Source: Streptomyces shenzhenensis | GTDB lineage: Bacteria; Actinomycetota; Actinomycetes; Streptomycetales; Streptomycetaceae | Direction: 5' to 3' | Assembly (NCBI RefSeq): GCF_021462265.1 | Contig: NZ_JAJONF010000019.1 | Location: forward strand, 62,001 to 126,000 | DNA length: 64,000 nucleotides | In this document: one piece after another, positions 8,163-20,416 of the stretch | How positions within the stretch are numbered: the first letter of the stretch is position 1 | Layout of the letters: each line of letters begins with the position of its first letter | The notes under the pieces: generated by a model | What the model saw: only the letters and a program-made list of their open reading frames with translations | Databases searched by the model: none | Told to the model about the DNA's origin: nothing | Made by a program: the position numbers and the translations under genes

Positions 8163-8166
8163 GCCG

Positions 8167-9117
8167 ATGGGTGCCGATCGCGTCTTCGCGTACGGCGCCG
8201 CCGCCGGCCTTCTCGGTGATCTGCTGCTCGGCGATCCGCGCCGAGGGCATCCGGTCGCCGTGTTCGGCCGGGCGGCCGGGGCCGTGGAGCGGGTGCTGTG
8301 GCGGGACCACCGCGGGTGGGGCGCGCTGCACACCGCCGTGTGCGCCGGCGGCGCTGTGGCGCTGGGCGCCGTGGCCCAGCGGCTCGTACGACCGTCCACC
8401 GTCGCGTCCGTCGCCCTCACCGGCGCGGCCACCTGGGCCGTGGTCGGCGGCACTTCGCTCGCTCGCGAGGCCCGCGCCGTCGGGCGGGCCCTGGAGGCGG
8501 GCGACGTCGAGGCGGCCCGGACGCGGCTGCCGCATCTGTGCGGTCGCGATCCGCAGGCCCTGGACGCCGACGGGATCGCCCGGGCGGTCGTGGAGTCCGT
8601 CGCCGAGAACACGAGCGACGCGGTCGTCGGGGCGCTGGTGTGGGGGGCCGTCGGGGGTGTGCCGGGGCTGCTCGGGTTCCGGGCCGTGAACACCCTGGAC
8701 GCCATGGTGGGGCACAAGTCGGCCCGCTACCGCCGGTACGGATGGGCTTCCGCCCGGCTGGACGACGTGGCCGGGTGGCCTGGGGCGCGGCTCACCGCCG
8801 TGCTGGCCGCGGTGTCCGGAGGCGACCCCGAGGGAGCGGTACGGGCCTGGCGGGCCGACGCGGCGAAGCATCCGAGTCCCAACGCGGGGCCCGTGGAGGC
8901 GTCGTTCGCGGGGGCGTTGGGCGTGCGGCTCGGGGGGACGTTGTCGTACGGGGGGCGAGTCGAGCACCGGCCGGTGCTGAACGGGGAGGGGCGGGCTGTG
9001 GAAGTCGGCGACATCGACCGGGCGGTGCGGTTGTCGCGGCGGGTGGGGTGGCTGGCGTTGGGCGTGAGTGCGGCGGGGGCCCTGCTGCGCGGATCGCTCC
9101 CGGGAAGGGCGTCATGA
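8167..9117 (+). CDS. cobD: Adenosylcobinamide-phosphate synthase CobD/CbiB
   Basis: Membrane protein of 316 residues that attaches the aminopropanol arm to adenosylcobyric acid. Family features are the GLLGDLLLGDPRRGHPV N-terminus, the ARAVVESVAENTSDAVVGAL motif (residues about 138-157) and NTLDAMVGHKSARYRRYGWASARLDD (about 178-203). Several hydrophobic helices are present. The ATG at 8167 lacks a clear ribosome-binding site and follows the leader ORF stop by 4 bases. The stop overlaps the cobQ start in an ATGA. Confidence 0.93.
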   Translation: MGADRVFAYGAAAGLLGDLLLGDPRRGHPVAVFGRAAGAVERVLWRDHRGWGALHTAVCAGGAVALGAVAQRLVRPSTVASVALTGAATWAVVGGTSLAREARAVGRALEAGDVEAARTRLPHLCGRDPQALDADGIARAVVESVAENTSDAVVGALVWGAVGGVPGLLGFRAVNTLDAMVGHKSARYRRYGWASARLDDVAGWPGARLTAVLAAVSGGDPEGAVRAWRADAAKHPSPNAGPVEASFAGALGVRLGGTLSYGGRVEHRPVLNGEGRAVEVGDIDRAVRLSRRVGWLALGVSAAGALLRGSLPGRAS

Positions 9118-10657
9118 ACAACGGCGGTCTTCTCGTGGCCGGTACCACCTCCGATGCCGGGAAGAGCGTGGTCACCGCCGGCATCTGCCGGTGGCTGGTG
9201 CGGCAGGGGGTGAAGGTCGCGCCGTTCAAGGCGCAGAACATGTCCCTCAATTCGTTCGTGACGCGTGACGGGGCCGAGATCGGGCGGGCGCAGGCCATGC
9301 AGGCACAGGCCTGCCGGGTGGAGCCGACCGCGCTCATGAACCCGGTGCTGCTCAAGCCCGGTGGCGAGCAGAGCAGTCAGGTCGTGCTGCTCGGCAAGCC
9401 GGTCGGTGAGCTGAGTGCGCGTGGCTATCACGGCGGGCGGCAGCAGAAGCTGCTCGGGACCGTGCTCGACTGTCTCGCCGAGTTGCGGGGCACGTATGAC
9501 GCGGTGATCTGTGAGGGAGCGGGCAGTCCGGCGGAGATCAACCTGCGCCGGACCGACATCGTGAACATGGGGATCGCCCGGAATGCCGGGCTGCCCGTGC
9601 TCGTGGTCGGGGACATCGACCGCGGGGGCGTGTTCGCTTCGTTCTTCGGCACCGTCGCCCTGCTCTCGCCGGAGGACCAGGAACTCGTCGCCGGGTTCCT
9701 CGTCAACAAGTTCCGGGGGGATGTCTCCCTGCTGGAGCCGGGCCTCGGCATGCTGCACGGGCTCACCGGGCGGCGCACCTACGGCGTCCTGCCCTTCCGG
9801 CACGGCCTCGGGATCGACGAGGAGGACGGGATGGGGGTCCCGCCGCGCGAGCGGAGCCGGGCGGGGGGAAGGGGCTCCCTGCCCGGGAGCGTCGCGGAGC
9901 CGGACGCGGCCCCGCCCGTCGGGGAGGACGTGCTGCGGGTCGCCGTCTGCGCGATCCCGCTGATGTCCAACTTCACGGACGTGGACGCCCTGGCCGCCGA
10001 ACCGGGCGTCGTGGTGCGGTTCGTGGACAGGCCGGACGAGCTGGCCGACGCCGACCTCGTGGTGGTTCCGGGGACCCGGGGAACGGTCCGGGCCCTGGAG
10101 TGGCTGCACGAGCGGGGGCTCGCGCGGGCGCTGCGGCGCCGGGCCGCCGAGCAGCGGCCCGTCCTCGGTGTCTGCGGTGGCTTCCAGATCCTCGGTGAGC
10201 ACATCGAGGACGACGTCGAGAGCCGTCGGGGGCGGGTCGACGGGCTCGGGGTGCTGCCGGTGCGGGTCCGGTTCGCCCGGGAGAAGACGCTGGCCCGGTC
10301 CGTCGGGGAGGCCCTCGGCGAGCGGGTCGAGGGGTACGAGATCCATCACGGGGTGGCCGAGGTGACCGGGGGCGAGGCCTTCCTGGACGGGTGCCGGGCC
10401 GGGCAGACCTGGGGCACGCACTGGCACGGCTCCCTGGAGTCGGACGGCTTCCGCCGGGCCTTCCTGCGCGAGGTGGCGGCCGCCGCGGGCCGCCGGTTCG
10501 TGCCGGCCTCCGACACCTCGTTCGCCGCGCTGCGCGAGGAGCGGCTGGACCGGCTCGGCGACCTGATCGAACAGCACGCGGACACGGACGCGCTCTGGCG
10601 GCTCATCGAGTCGGGCGCGCCGCAAGGACTGCCCTTCATCCCACCGGGAGCGCCCGC

Positions 10658-10661
<4 letters not shown>
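9114..10661 (+). CDS. cobQ: Cobyric acid synthase CobQ
   Basis: Cytoplasmic glutamine-dependent amidotransferase that amidates four side chains of adenosylcobyrinic acid diamide; 515 residues. The N-terminal dethiobiotin-synthetase-like domain has the P-loop GTTSDAGKSVV and APFKAQNMSLNS; the C-terminal class I glutaminase domain has the nucleophile in GVCGGFQILG and the histidine in GTHWHGSLES. Between them, residues about 240-270 (VPPRERSRAGGRGSLPGS) look unlike CobQ and derive from a palindromic streptomycete intergenic-type sequence inserted in frame. ATG overlaps the cobD stop. Confidence 0.95.
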
Positions 10662-14331
<3,670 letters not shown>

Positions 14332-14335
<4 letters not shown>

Positions 14336-14457
14336 GCTCCTCCGGTCACCCCGCACACACCCGCGACCGCAGCGAACGGGCCGTGATCCCGGCGCCGCTG
14401 CGTCCGGCGCTCGTACCGGCCCCGCCCGGCTCATCCGAAGGAGTGATCGCAGCGTGA
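14332..14457 (+). CDS. 41-codon ORF coupled between cobN and the chelatase gene
   Basis: GTG 14332 overlaps the cobN stop (GTGA), and the TGA at 14455-14457 overlaps the GTG start of the chelatase gene, again as GTGA. The peptide begins VSSSGHPAHTRDRSERAVIP, is Pro/Ala-rich and has no recognised domain. Its 3' end carries GAAGGAG, the ribosome-binding site of the next gene. It may be a real small protein of the chelatase complex or only a translated spacer that maintains coupling. Confidence 0.45.
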
Positions 14458-16568
14458 GTACCCCGTTCCCGTTCACGGCCGTCGTCGGCCAGGACGACCT
14501 GCGGCTCGCGCTGCTGCTGAACGCCGTCTCCCCGGCGGTCGGCGGAGTGCTGGTGCGCGGCGAGAAGGGCACGGCGAAGAGCACCGCCGTACGCGCCCTC
14601 TCGGCGCTGCTGCCGGCCGTGGACGTCGTCGCCGGCTGCCGTTTCTCCTGCGACCCCGCCGCCCCGGACCCGGGCTGCCCGGACGGCCCGCACCCGCCGG
14701 GCGCCTACGAGTCCCGCCCCGCGCGCATGGTCGAACTGCCGGTCGGCGCCTCCGAGGACCGGCTGGTGGGCGCGCTCGACATCGAACGCGCCCTGGCGGA
14801 GGGCGTGAAGGCCTTCGAGCCGGGCCTGCTGGCCGACGCGCACCGCGGCATCCTCTACGTCGACGAGGTCAACCTCCTCCACGACCACCTGGTCGACCTG
14901 CTGCTGGACGCGGCCGCGATGGGCGCGTCGTACGTGGAGCGTGAGGGGGTGTCGGTCCGGCACGCGGCGCGTTTCCTGCTCGTCGGGACGATGAACCCGG
15001 AAGAGGGCGAACTGCGGCCGCAGTTGCTCGACCGGTTCGGCCTCACGGTCGAGGTGGCCGCCTCCCGCGAGCCCGACCAGCGGGTGGAGGTCGTACGGCG
15101 GCGCCTCGCGTACGACGACGATCCGCCGGGTTTCGCGACGCGTTGGGCCGGCGAGGAGGCCGCCGTACGCCAACGGATCATGGCGGCACGGGAGTTGCTG
15201 CCGTCGGTGCGGCTGGGCGACGGGGCGCTGCGGCAGATCGCGGCGACCTGCGCGGCCTTCGAGGTCGACGGCATGCGCGCCGACATCGTGATGGCCCGGA
15301 CGGCGACCGCGCTGGCCGCGTGGGCCGGGCGGACCGAGGTGCTCGCCGAGGACGTACGGCAGGCGGCGCTGCTGGCGCTGCCGCACCGCAGGCGGCGCAA
15401 TCCCTTCGACGCGCCCGGCCTCGACGAGGACAAGCTGGACCAGACTCTGGAGGAGTTCTCCGGGGAGTCCGGGGAGTCCGGGGAGTCCGGGGACGGCGAT
15501 CCGGATCCGGACGGTCCCGGCGGGGGCGGCGGGGGCGGCGGGGGCGGCGGGCAGCCGCGGCCCGGCGAGGGGCCGCAGGGCGACGGTGGCACGGGCGGTG
15601 CCGCCCGGCCCGAGGCCGGGGAGGGCGACGGCGTGCCGCGGCAGGCCGGGGGCGGGGAGCAGGCTCCCGTACGGGCCGCCGAGCCCTTTCGCACCAAGGT
15701 GCTGAGTGTGCCGGGGATCGGCGAGGGGGCCGCCGGGCGGCGGTCCCGGGCGCGCACCGAGCACGGGCGGACCACCGGTGCGCGACGGCCGCGCGGCGCC
15801 CTGACCAAGCTGCACCTGGCGGCGACCGTGCGGGCCGCCGCCCCGCATCAGCGGGCGCGCGGACGGTCCGGGCCGGGGCTGGTGCTCCGCCGGGACGATC
15901 TGCGGCAGGCGACCCGGGAGGGCCGCGAGGGCAACCTCGTGCTCTTCGTGGTCGACGCGTCCGGGTCGATGGCGGCCCGGCAGCGGATGGGCGCCGTGAA
16001 GGGTGCCGTGCTGTCGCTGCTGCTCGACGCGTATCAGCGGCGCGACAAGGTGGGGCTGGTGACGTTCCGGGGCGCGGCCGGCGAGGTGGCGCTGCCGCCG
16101 ACGTCGTCGGTGGAGGCTGCGGCGGCCCGCCTGGAGTCGCTGCCGACGGGCGGGCGTACACCGCTCGCCGCCGGGCTGCTCAAGGCGCATGACGTGCTGC
16201 GGGTGGAGCGGCTGCGGGATCCGGCGCGGCGGGCGCTGGTCGTCGTGGTGACGGACGGGCGGGCCACCGGTGGAGGGGCGGCGCGAGCGGGGTCCCCCCG
16301 GCCTTTCGGCTCTGGGGAAGCCTCCGGCCGGGGTGGTGGCCGGGCGGCGGCTGGGACGGATCCGGTCGCCCTCGCCGGGCGGGCGGCCCGGCTGTTCGCC
16401 GCCGACGGGGTCGCCTCGGTGGTCGTGGACTGCGAGTCGGGGCCCGTGCGGCTGGGGCTCGCCGGGCAGTTGGCGGGTGAGCTGGGCGGTACGGCGGTGA
16501 CGCTCGACGAACTGCGGGCGGACTCGATCGCCGGGCTGGTCAAGGACGTACAGAGGAGGGCCGCGTAA
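14454..16568 (+). CDS. ChlI/ChlD-type AAA+ and VWA cobalt-chelatase subunit
   Basis: 704-residue fusion resembling magnesium-chelatase BchI plus BchD. N-terminal AAA+ domain: Walker A GEKGTAKST (about residue 37) and Walker B LYVDEVNLL. A low-complexity linker (about 335-405) contains SGE repeats and a run of ten glycines. C-terminal von Willebrand A domain: MIDAS motif VDASGSMAA (about 500). It probably acts as the ATPase partner of CobN instead of separate CobS and CobT. Residues about 605-635 hold a foreign Gly/Arg-rich insert from repeat DNA. Start GTG 14454 has GAAGGAG 10 bases upstream. Confidence 0.9.
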   Translation: MSTPFPFTAVVGQDDLRLALLLNAVSPAVGGVLVRGEKGTAKSTAVRALSALLPAVDVVAGCRFSCDPAAPDPGCPDGPHPPGAYESRPARMVELPVGASEDRLVGALDIERALAEGVKAFEPGLLADAHRGILYVDEVNLLHDHLVDLLLDAAAMGASYVEREGVSVRHAARFLLVGTMNPEEGELRPQLLDRFGLTVEVAASREPDQRVEVVRRRLAYDDDPPGFATRWAGEEAAVRQRIMAARELLPSVRLGDGALRQIAATCAAFEVDGMRADIVMARTATALAAWAGRTEVLAEDVRQAALLALPHRRRRNPFDAPGLDEDKLDQTLEEFSGESGESGESGDGDPDPDGPGGGGGGGGGGGQPRPGEGPQGDGGTGGAARPEAGEGDGVPRQAGGGEQAPVRAAEPFRTKVLSVPGIGEGAAGRRSRARTEHGRTTGARRPRGALTKLHLAATVRAAAPHQRARGRSGPGLVLRRDDLRQATREGREGNLVLFVVDASGSMAARQRMGAVKGAVLSLLLDAYQRRDKVGLVTFRGAAGEVALPPTSSVEAAAARLESLPTGGRTPLAAGLLKAHDVLRVERLRDPARRALVVVVTDGRATGGGAARAGSPRPFGSGEASGRGGGRAAAGTDPVALAGRAARLFAADGVASVVVDCESGPVRLGLAGQLAGELGGTAVTLDELRADSIAGLVKDVQRRAA

Positions 16569-17167
16569 TGCCGCAGGGACAGCCGAGTGTGGTGCCTGAC
16601 GACGGTCTGACGACCCGGCAGCGCCGTAACCGGCCGTTGGTGGTCGTGCACACGGGCGTCGGGAAGGGCAAGTCCACCGCCGCCTTCGGGCTCGCGCTGC
16701 GGGCCTGGAACCAGGGGTGGCCGATCGGGGTGTTCCAGTTCGTCAAGTCGGCGAAGTGGAAGGTCGGCGAGGAGAACGCGCTGCGGGTGCTGGGCGCCTC
16801 CGGCGAGGGCGGCTCCGTCGACTGGCACAAGATGGGCGAGGGCTGGTCGTGGGTCCAGCGCGACGCGCAGCTGGACAACGAGGAGAAGGCCCGGGAGGGC
16901 TGGGCGCAGGTCAAGCGGGACCTCGCCGCCGAGACGTACCGGCTGTACGTGCTGGACGAGTTCGCGTACCCGATGCACTGGGGGTGGGTCGACACGGACG
17001 AGGTGGTCTCGGTGCTGCGGGACCGTCCGGGGACGCAGCACGTGGTCATCACCGGGCGGAACGCGCCCCCACAGCTCGTCGACTTCGCCGATCTGGTCAC
17101 CGACATGTCCAAGGTCAAGCACCCGATGGACGTGGGGCAGAAGGGGCAGAGGGGTATCGAGTGGTGA
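16568..17167 (+). CDS. cobO: Cob(I)yrinic acid a,c-diamide adenosyltransferase
   Basis: CobO/BtuR-type corrinoid adenosyltransferase, 199 residues, cytoplasmic. It transfers the adenosyl group of ATP to Co(I). Motifs: P-loop GVGKGKSTAAFG (about residues 35-46), GVFQFVKSAKWKVGEE and the YVLDEFAYPMHWGWV Walker-B-like segment, ending with VKHPMDVGQKGQRGIEW typical of the family. The start overlaps the preceding stop by one base (TAATG) and the stop overlaps the cobB start in GTGA. Confidence 0.94.
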   Translation: MPQGQPSVVPDDGLTTRQRRNRPLVVVHTGVGKGKSTAAFGLALRAWNQGWPIGVFQFVKSAKWKVGEENALRVLGASGEGGSVDWHKMGEGWSWVQRDAQLDNEEKAREGWAQVKRDLAAETYRLYVLDEFAYPMHWGWVDTDEVVSVLRDRPGTQHVVITGRNAPPQLVDFADLVTDMSKVKHPMDVGQKGQRGIEW

Positions 17168-18864
17168 CGTCCTCGTCCGTGCCCCGGCTGGTCGTCGCCG
17201 CGCCCTCCTCGGGCAGCGGCAAGACCACCGTCGCCACGGGGCTGATGGCCGCTTTCGCCGCGCGGGGGCTCGCCGTGTCCCCGCACAAGGTCGGGCCGGA
17301 CTACATCGACCCCGGGTACCACGCGCTCGCGACCGGGCGGGTGGGGCGGAACCTCGACGCGTACCTGTGCGGGCCGGAGCTGATCGGTCCGCTGTTCGCG
17401 CACGGTGCGCGAGGGTGTGACCTGGCCGTCGTCGAGGGTGTGATGGGGCTGTACGACGGGGCCGCGGGGGAAGGGGAGCTGGCGTCCACGGCTCAGGTGG
17501 CGAAGCTGCTGCGGGCGCCGGTGGTGCTGGTCGTGGACGCGTCGTCGCAGTCGAGGTCGGTGGCGGCGCTGGTGCACGGATTCGCGTCGTGGGATCCGCA
17601 GGTGCGGGTGGGGGGCGTGATTCTGAACAAGGTGGGGTCGGACCGGCACGAGGCGTTGCTGCGGGAGGCGCTGGAGGCGTCGGGGGTGCCGGTGTTCGGG
17701 GTGCTGCGGCGGGTGGCGCAGGTGGGTACGCCGTCGCGGCATCTGGGGCTGGTGCCGGTGGCGGAGCGGCGGGGGGAGGCGGTTGCGGCGGTCGCCGCGA
17801 TGGCTGCGCAGGTCGCCGACGGGTGTGATCTGGAGGGGCTGATGAGGTTGGCGCGGGGGGCCGGGGAGGTGCCGGGTGCGGCGTGGGACGCGGCTGAGGC
17901 GCTGGTTTCCTCGCCCCCGCCGCCCCTGCCCTACCCGTCCCCAGGGGCTGCCGCCCCTTCGCCCCCGCCTTCGGGGGCTGCCGCCCCCGGACCCCCGCAT
18001 CGGCCTGAACGGCCTCGTCCTCAAACGCCGGACGGGCTGGAGGGAGTGCGGACCGCCCTTCGTCCTCAGACACCGGACGGGCCGGAGGGAGTGCAGGCCG
18101 GCCTTCGTCCTCAGACACCGGACGGGCCGGAAGGGGTACGGACCGCCCTTCGTCCTCAGACACCGGACAGGCCGGAAGGGGCACGGGACGCCCTTCGTCC
18201 CCAGACACCGGACACGCCGGTGGGAGGCAGGGGCGGCCTTCGTCGTCAGACACCGGATGTGCGGGTCAGGGTCGCTGTTGCCGGTGGCGCCGCCTTCAGT
18301 TTCTCCTATGCCGAGCATGTCGAGCTGCTTGCCGCTGCCGGAGCCGAGGTCGTGGTGTTTGATCCGCTTCGGGACGAGCGGCTGCCCGAGGAGACGCGCG
18401 GGCTGGTGATCGGGGGCGGGTTTCCCGAGGTGTACGCCGGGGAGCTGTCGGCCAACGAGTTGCTGCGGAAGGACGTCGCCGCGCTGGCGGAGCGTGGCGG
18501 GCCGGTGGCCGCCGAGTGTGCGGGGCTGCTGTATCTGTGCCGGGAGCTGGACGGGGTGCCCATGTGCGGGGTGCTGGACGCGCGGGCGCGGATGTCGGAG
18601 CGGCTCACGCTGGGGTACCGGGACGCCGTCGCCGTGAGCGACAGCGTGCTGGCCGTCGCCGGTACGCGTCTGCGGGGGCACGAGTTCCACCGGACGGTGG
18701 TGGAGCCGGGAGCGGGGGCGGTTCCCGCCTGGGGGGTGCGCACGCCCCGGCCGCGTGTCGAAGGTTTCGTACAGCGGGGTGTGCACGCCAGTTACCTGCA
18801 CACGCACTGGGCGTCCGAGCCCGGTGTGGCCCGAAGGTTCGTGGAGAGGTGCCGGACGTCATGA
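17164..18864 (+). CDS. cobB: Hydrogenobyrinic (cobyrinic) acid a,c-diamide synthase with expanded linker
   Basis: Glutamine-dependent amidotransferase CobB/CbiA. N-terminal ATP-binding domain: P-loop APSSGSGKTTV, KVGPDYIDPGYH and VEGVMGLYDG. C-terminal glutaminase domain: FSFSYAEHVELL, GGGFPEVYAGEL, the nucleophile cysteine in AECAGLLYL and a histidine in SYLHTHW. At 566 residues it is about 100 longer than usual. The excess is an interdomain linker (about residues 255-365) rich in Pro and containing five 15-residue repeats such as LRPQTPDGPEGVRTA. The catalytic parts look intact, so the enzyme is probably active. Confidence 0.93.
   Translation: MTSSSVPRLVVAAPSSGSGKTTVATGLMAAFAARGLAVSPHKVGPDYIDPGYHALATGRVGRNLDAYLCGPELIGPLFAHGARGCDLAVVEGVMGLYDGAAGEGELASTAQVAKLLRAPVVLVVDASSQSRSVAALVHGFASWDPQVRVGGVILNKVGSDRHEALLREALEASGVPVFGVLRRVAQVGTPSRHLGLVPVAERRGEAVAAVAAMAAQVADGCDLEGLMRLARGAGEVPGAAWDAAEALVSSPPPPLPYPSPGAAAPSPPPSGAAAPGPPHRPERPRPQTPDGLEGVRTALRPQTPDGPEGVQAGLRPQTPDGPEGVRTALRPQTPDRPEGARDALRPQTPDTPVGGRGGLRRQTPDVRVRVAVAGGAAFSFSYAEHVELLAAAGAEVVVFDPLRDERLPEETRGLVIGGGFPEVYAGELSANELLRKDVAALAERGGPVAAECAGLLYLCRELDGVPMCGVLDARARMSERLTLGYRDAVAVSDSVLAVAGTRLRGHEFHRTVVEPGAGAVPAWGVRTPRPRVEGFVQRGVHASYLHTHWASEPGVARRFVERCRTS
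18016..18258 (+). repeat. 45-bp tandem repeat inside cobB, five units plus a partial
   Basis: Units at 18016-18060, 18061-18105, 18106-18150, 18151-18195 and 18196-18240, then 18 bases of a sixth. Each begins CGTCCTCA and contains ACGCCGGACGGGC or a close variant, a sequence often seen between streptomycete genes (from memory). All units keep the cobB reading frame. Divergence increases toward the 3' end. Confidence 0.93.
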
Positions 18865-19592
18865 GCAGCAGGCTGATCGGAGTCGGGGTGGGGCCCGGTG
18901 ACCCGGAGCTGGTGACCGTGAAGGGGGTCAACGCCCTGCGCGCGGCCGATGTCGTCGTGGTGCCGGTCATGGACAGCGGTGAGCGGGGGCGGGCCGAGGC
19001 CACCGTGCTCCACTACGTCGGCGAGGAGAAGGTCGTACGGGTCGTCTTCGCGCTGAACGAGCGCAGTGACCGGGGGCGGCGGGAGGCTGCCTGGGACGCG
19101 GCGGGGGCCGCGGTGGCCGAGCTGCTGCGGGGGCAGGGGGTGGTCGCCTTTGCCACGATCGGGGACCCGAATGTCTATTCGACGTTCACCTATCTCGCGC
19201 AGACCATCGTCGGGCTGGTGCCCGGCGTGGTCGTCGAGACCGTGCCCGGGATCACCGCCATGCAGGACCTCGCCGCGCGCTCCGGGGCGGTGCTCACCGA
19301 GGGGACCGAGCCGCTGACGCTGGTGCCGGTGACGGCGGGGGCCGAGGTGCTCAAGGAGGCGCTGAGCGGGCCGGGGACGGTCGTGGCGTACAAGTTCGGA
19401 CGGCAGGCCGGTGCGGTCGTGGCGGCGCTGCGGGAGGCCGGGCGGGTCGACGACGCCGTGTGGGGGTCCGCGCTGGGGCTGGCGGAGGAGTCCATCCGGC
19501 CCGCCGCCGAGCTGGACGGCGCCGCGCTGCCGTACCTGTCCACGCTCATCGCGCCGCCGCGCCGGGACGGCGGCAGAGGCGGGAAGCTGTGA
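18861..19592 (+). CDS. cobI: Precorrin-2 C20-methyltransferase CobI
   Basis: S-adenosylmethionine-dependent tetrapyrrole methylase, 243 residues. Motifs in order: GVGVGPGDPELVTVKGVNAL at the N-terminus, FATIGDPNVYSTFTYLAQ (about 98-115) and VETVPGITAMQDLAARSG. The arrangement with VYSTF is typical of CobI/CbiL. ATG overlaps the cobB stop. It is the last gene of the first cobalamin block; its stop is only 11 bases from the convergent ZIP transporter gene, with no hairpin between them. Confidence 0.93.
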   Translation: MSSRLIGVGVGPGDPELVTVKGVNALRAADVVVVPVMDSGERGRAEATVLHYVGEEKVVRVVFALNERSDRGRREAAWDAAGAAVAELLRGQGVVAFATIGDPNVYSTFTYLAQTIVGLVPGVVVETVPGITAMQDLAARSGAVLTEGTEPLTLVPVTAGAEVLKEALSGPGTVVAYKFGRQAGAVVAALREAGRVDDAVWGSALGLAEESIRPAAELDGAALPYLSTLIAPPRRDGGRGGKL

Positions 19593-19603
19593 ACCGGCGG
19601 GCG

Positions 19604-20332
19604 TCAGCCGGATATGCCCACCACCAGCCAGATGAACGCCGCGCCGGCCACCGTGCACAGCAGCGTCGAGCGGGCCGGGTGTTCGTGGTGGGCCTCCGGA
19701 AGGATCTCCGCGGCGGCCAGGTAGAGCAGGACGCCGCCGAAGAGGCCGATATAGCCGCCGAGCAGGGCCTCGGGGATGGTGAAGAAGATCGTGGAGAGGG
19801 CACCGAGGACCGGTGCGCAGGCGTCGGCGACCAGCATCGATATCGCCCGGCGCCGCGCGTTGCCGTACAGGCTCGTGATCGTGAACGTGTTGAAGCCGTC
19901 CGCGAAGTCGTGGGCGATGACCGCGAGCGCGACCGCCGTGCCCATGCCACCGCCCACCTGGAAGGCCGCGCCGATCGCCACGCCGTCCATGGCGCTGTGG
20001 CCGACCATCGCGCTGGCCGCCGTCAGGCCCACCTCCGGCGCCCGGTGACCGTCCTCCTCGCCACCGTGCGCGGCCTGGCGGAGGGCCAGGGTGCGCTCCA
20101 CCAGATGGGCCAGCAGGAAGCCGGCCACGAACAGCAGCAGGGCGGCCGGTACGCCGAAGACCGGCCGGCCGGCCGCGCGCAGCGCCTCCGGCAGCAGGTC
20201 GAGGCCGACCACCCCGAGCATCAGACCGCCGGCCAGGCCCAGGACCAGGTGACGACGGTCGGTCACACGCTGTGCCGTCCAGCCGCCGGCCAGCGTCATC
20301 AGGAACGCGCCAAGCGCGACGAAGACCGCCAT
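19604..20332 (-). CDS. ZIP family metal transporter
   Basis: Integral membrane protein of 242 residues with about eight helices. The metal-site helices are visible: VGHSAMDGVAIGAAF (helix IV type) and IAHDFADGFNTFTI (helix V type), with a short His/Glu loop between helices III and IV. ZIP proteins move zinc, and sometimes iron, manganese or cobalt, into the cytoplasm. It lies inverted between the two cobalamin blocks and shares an 84-base divergent promoter region with cobM. A role in cobalt supply is plausible from position only. Confidence 0.88.
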   Translation of the reverse strand: MAVFVALGAFLMTLAGGWTAQRVTDRRHLVLGLAGGLMLGVVGLDLLPEALRAAGRPVFGVPAALLLFVAGFLLAHLVERTLALRQAAHGGEEDGHRAPEVGLTAASAMVGHSAMDGVAIGAAFQVGGGMGTAVALAVIAHDFADGFNTFTITSLYGNARRRAISMLVADACAPVLGALSTIFFTIPEALLGGYIGLFGGVLLYLAAAEILPEAHHEHPARSTLLCTVAGAAFIWLVVGISG

Positions 20333-20416
20333 GTGCCCTTGCTATCCGATCAACCCGCCTCAGCGCACATTCTGCGGCGCCCGTAACACCCTTTGTCCAG
20401 AGAGGACCGATTTTTC

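Noticed and set aside
8298..9113. A long open frame that could extend CobQ upstream by 272 residues
   Set aside because: This part overlaps cobD in another frame and is Arg/Gly-rich without similarity. The CobQ family N-terminus begins at 9114 with an ATGA overlap.
15525..15555. Polyglycine run in the chelatase as a sequencing artefact
   Set aside because: The repeat is made of regular 9-base units that keep the frame, and a low-complexity linker between AAA+ and VWA domains is normal for this family.
18016..18258. Repeat array as a CRISPR locus
   Set aside because: The units are contiguous without unique spacers, keep the cobB reading frame, and no cas genes are near.
20333..20416. A second B12 riboswitch before cobM
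   Set aside because: Only 84 bases are available, and neither the B12 box nor the conserved GCCACTG core is present.
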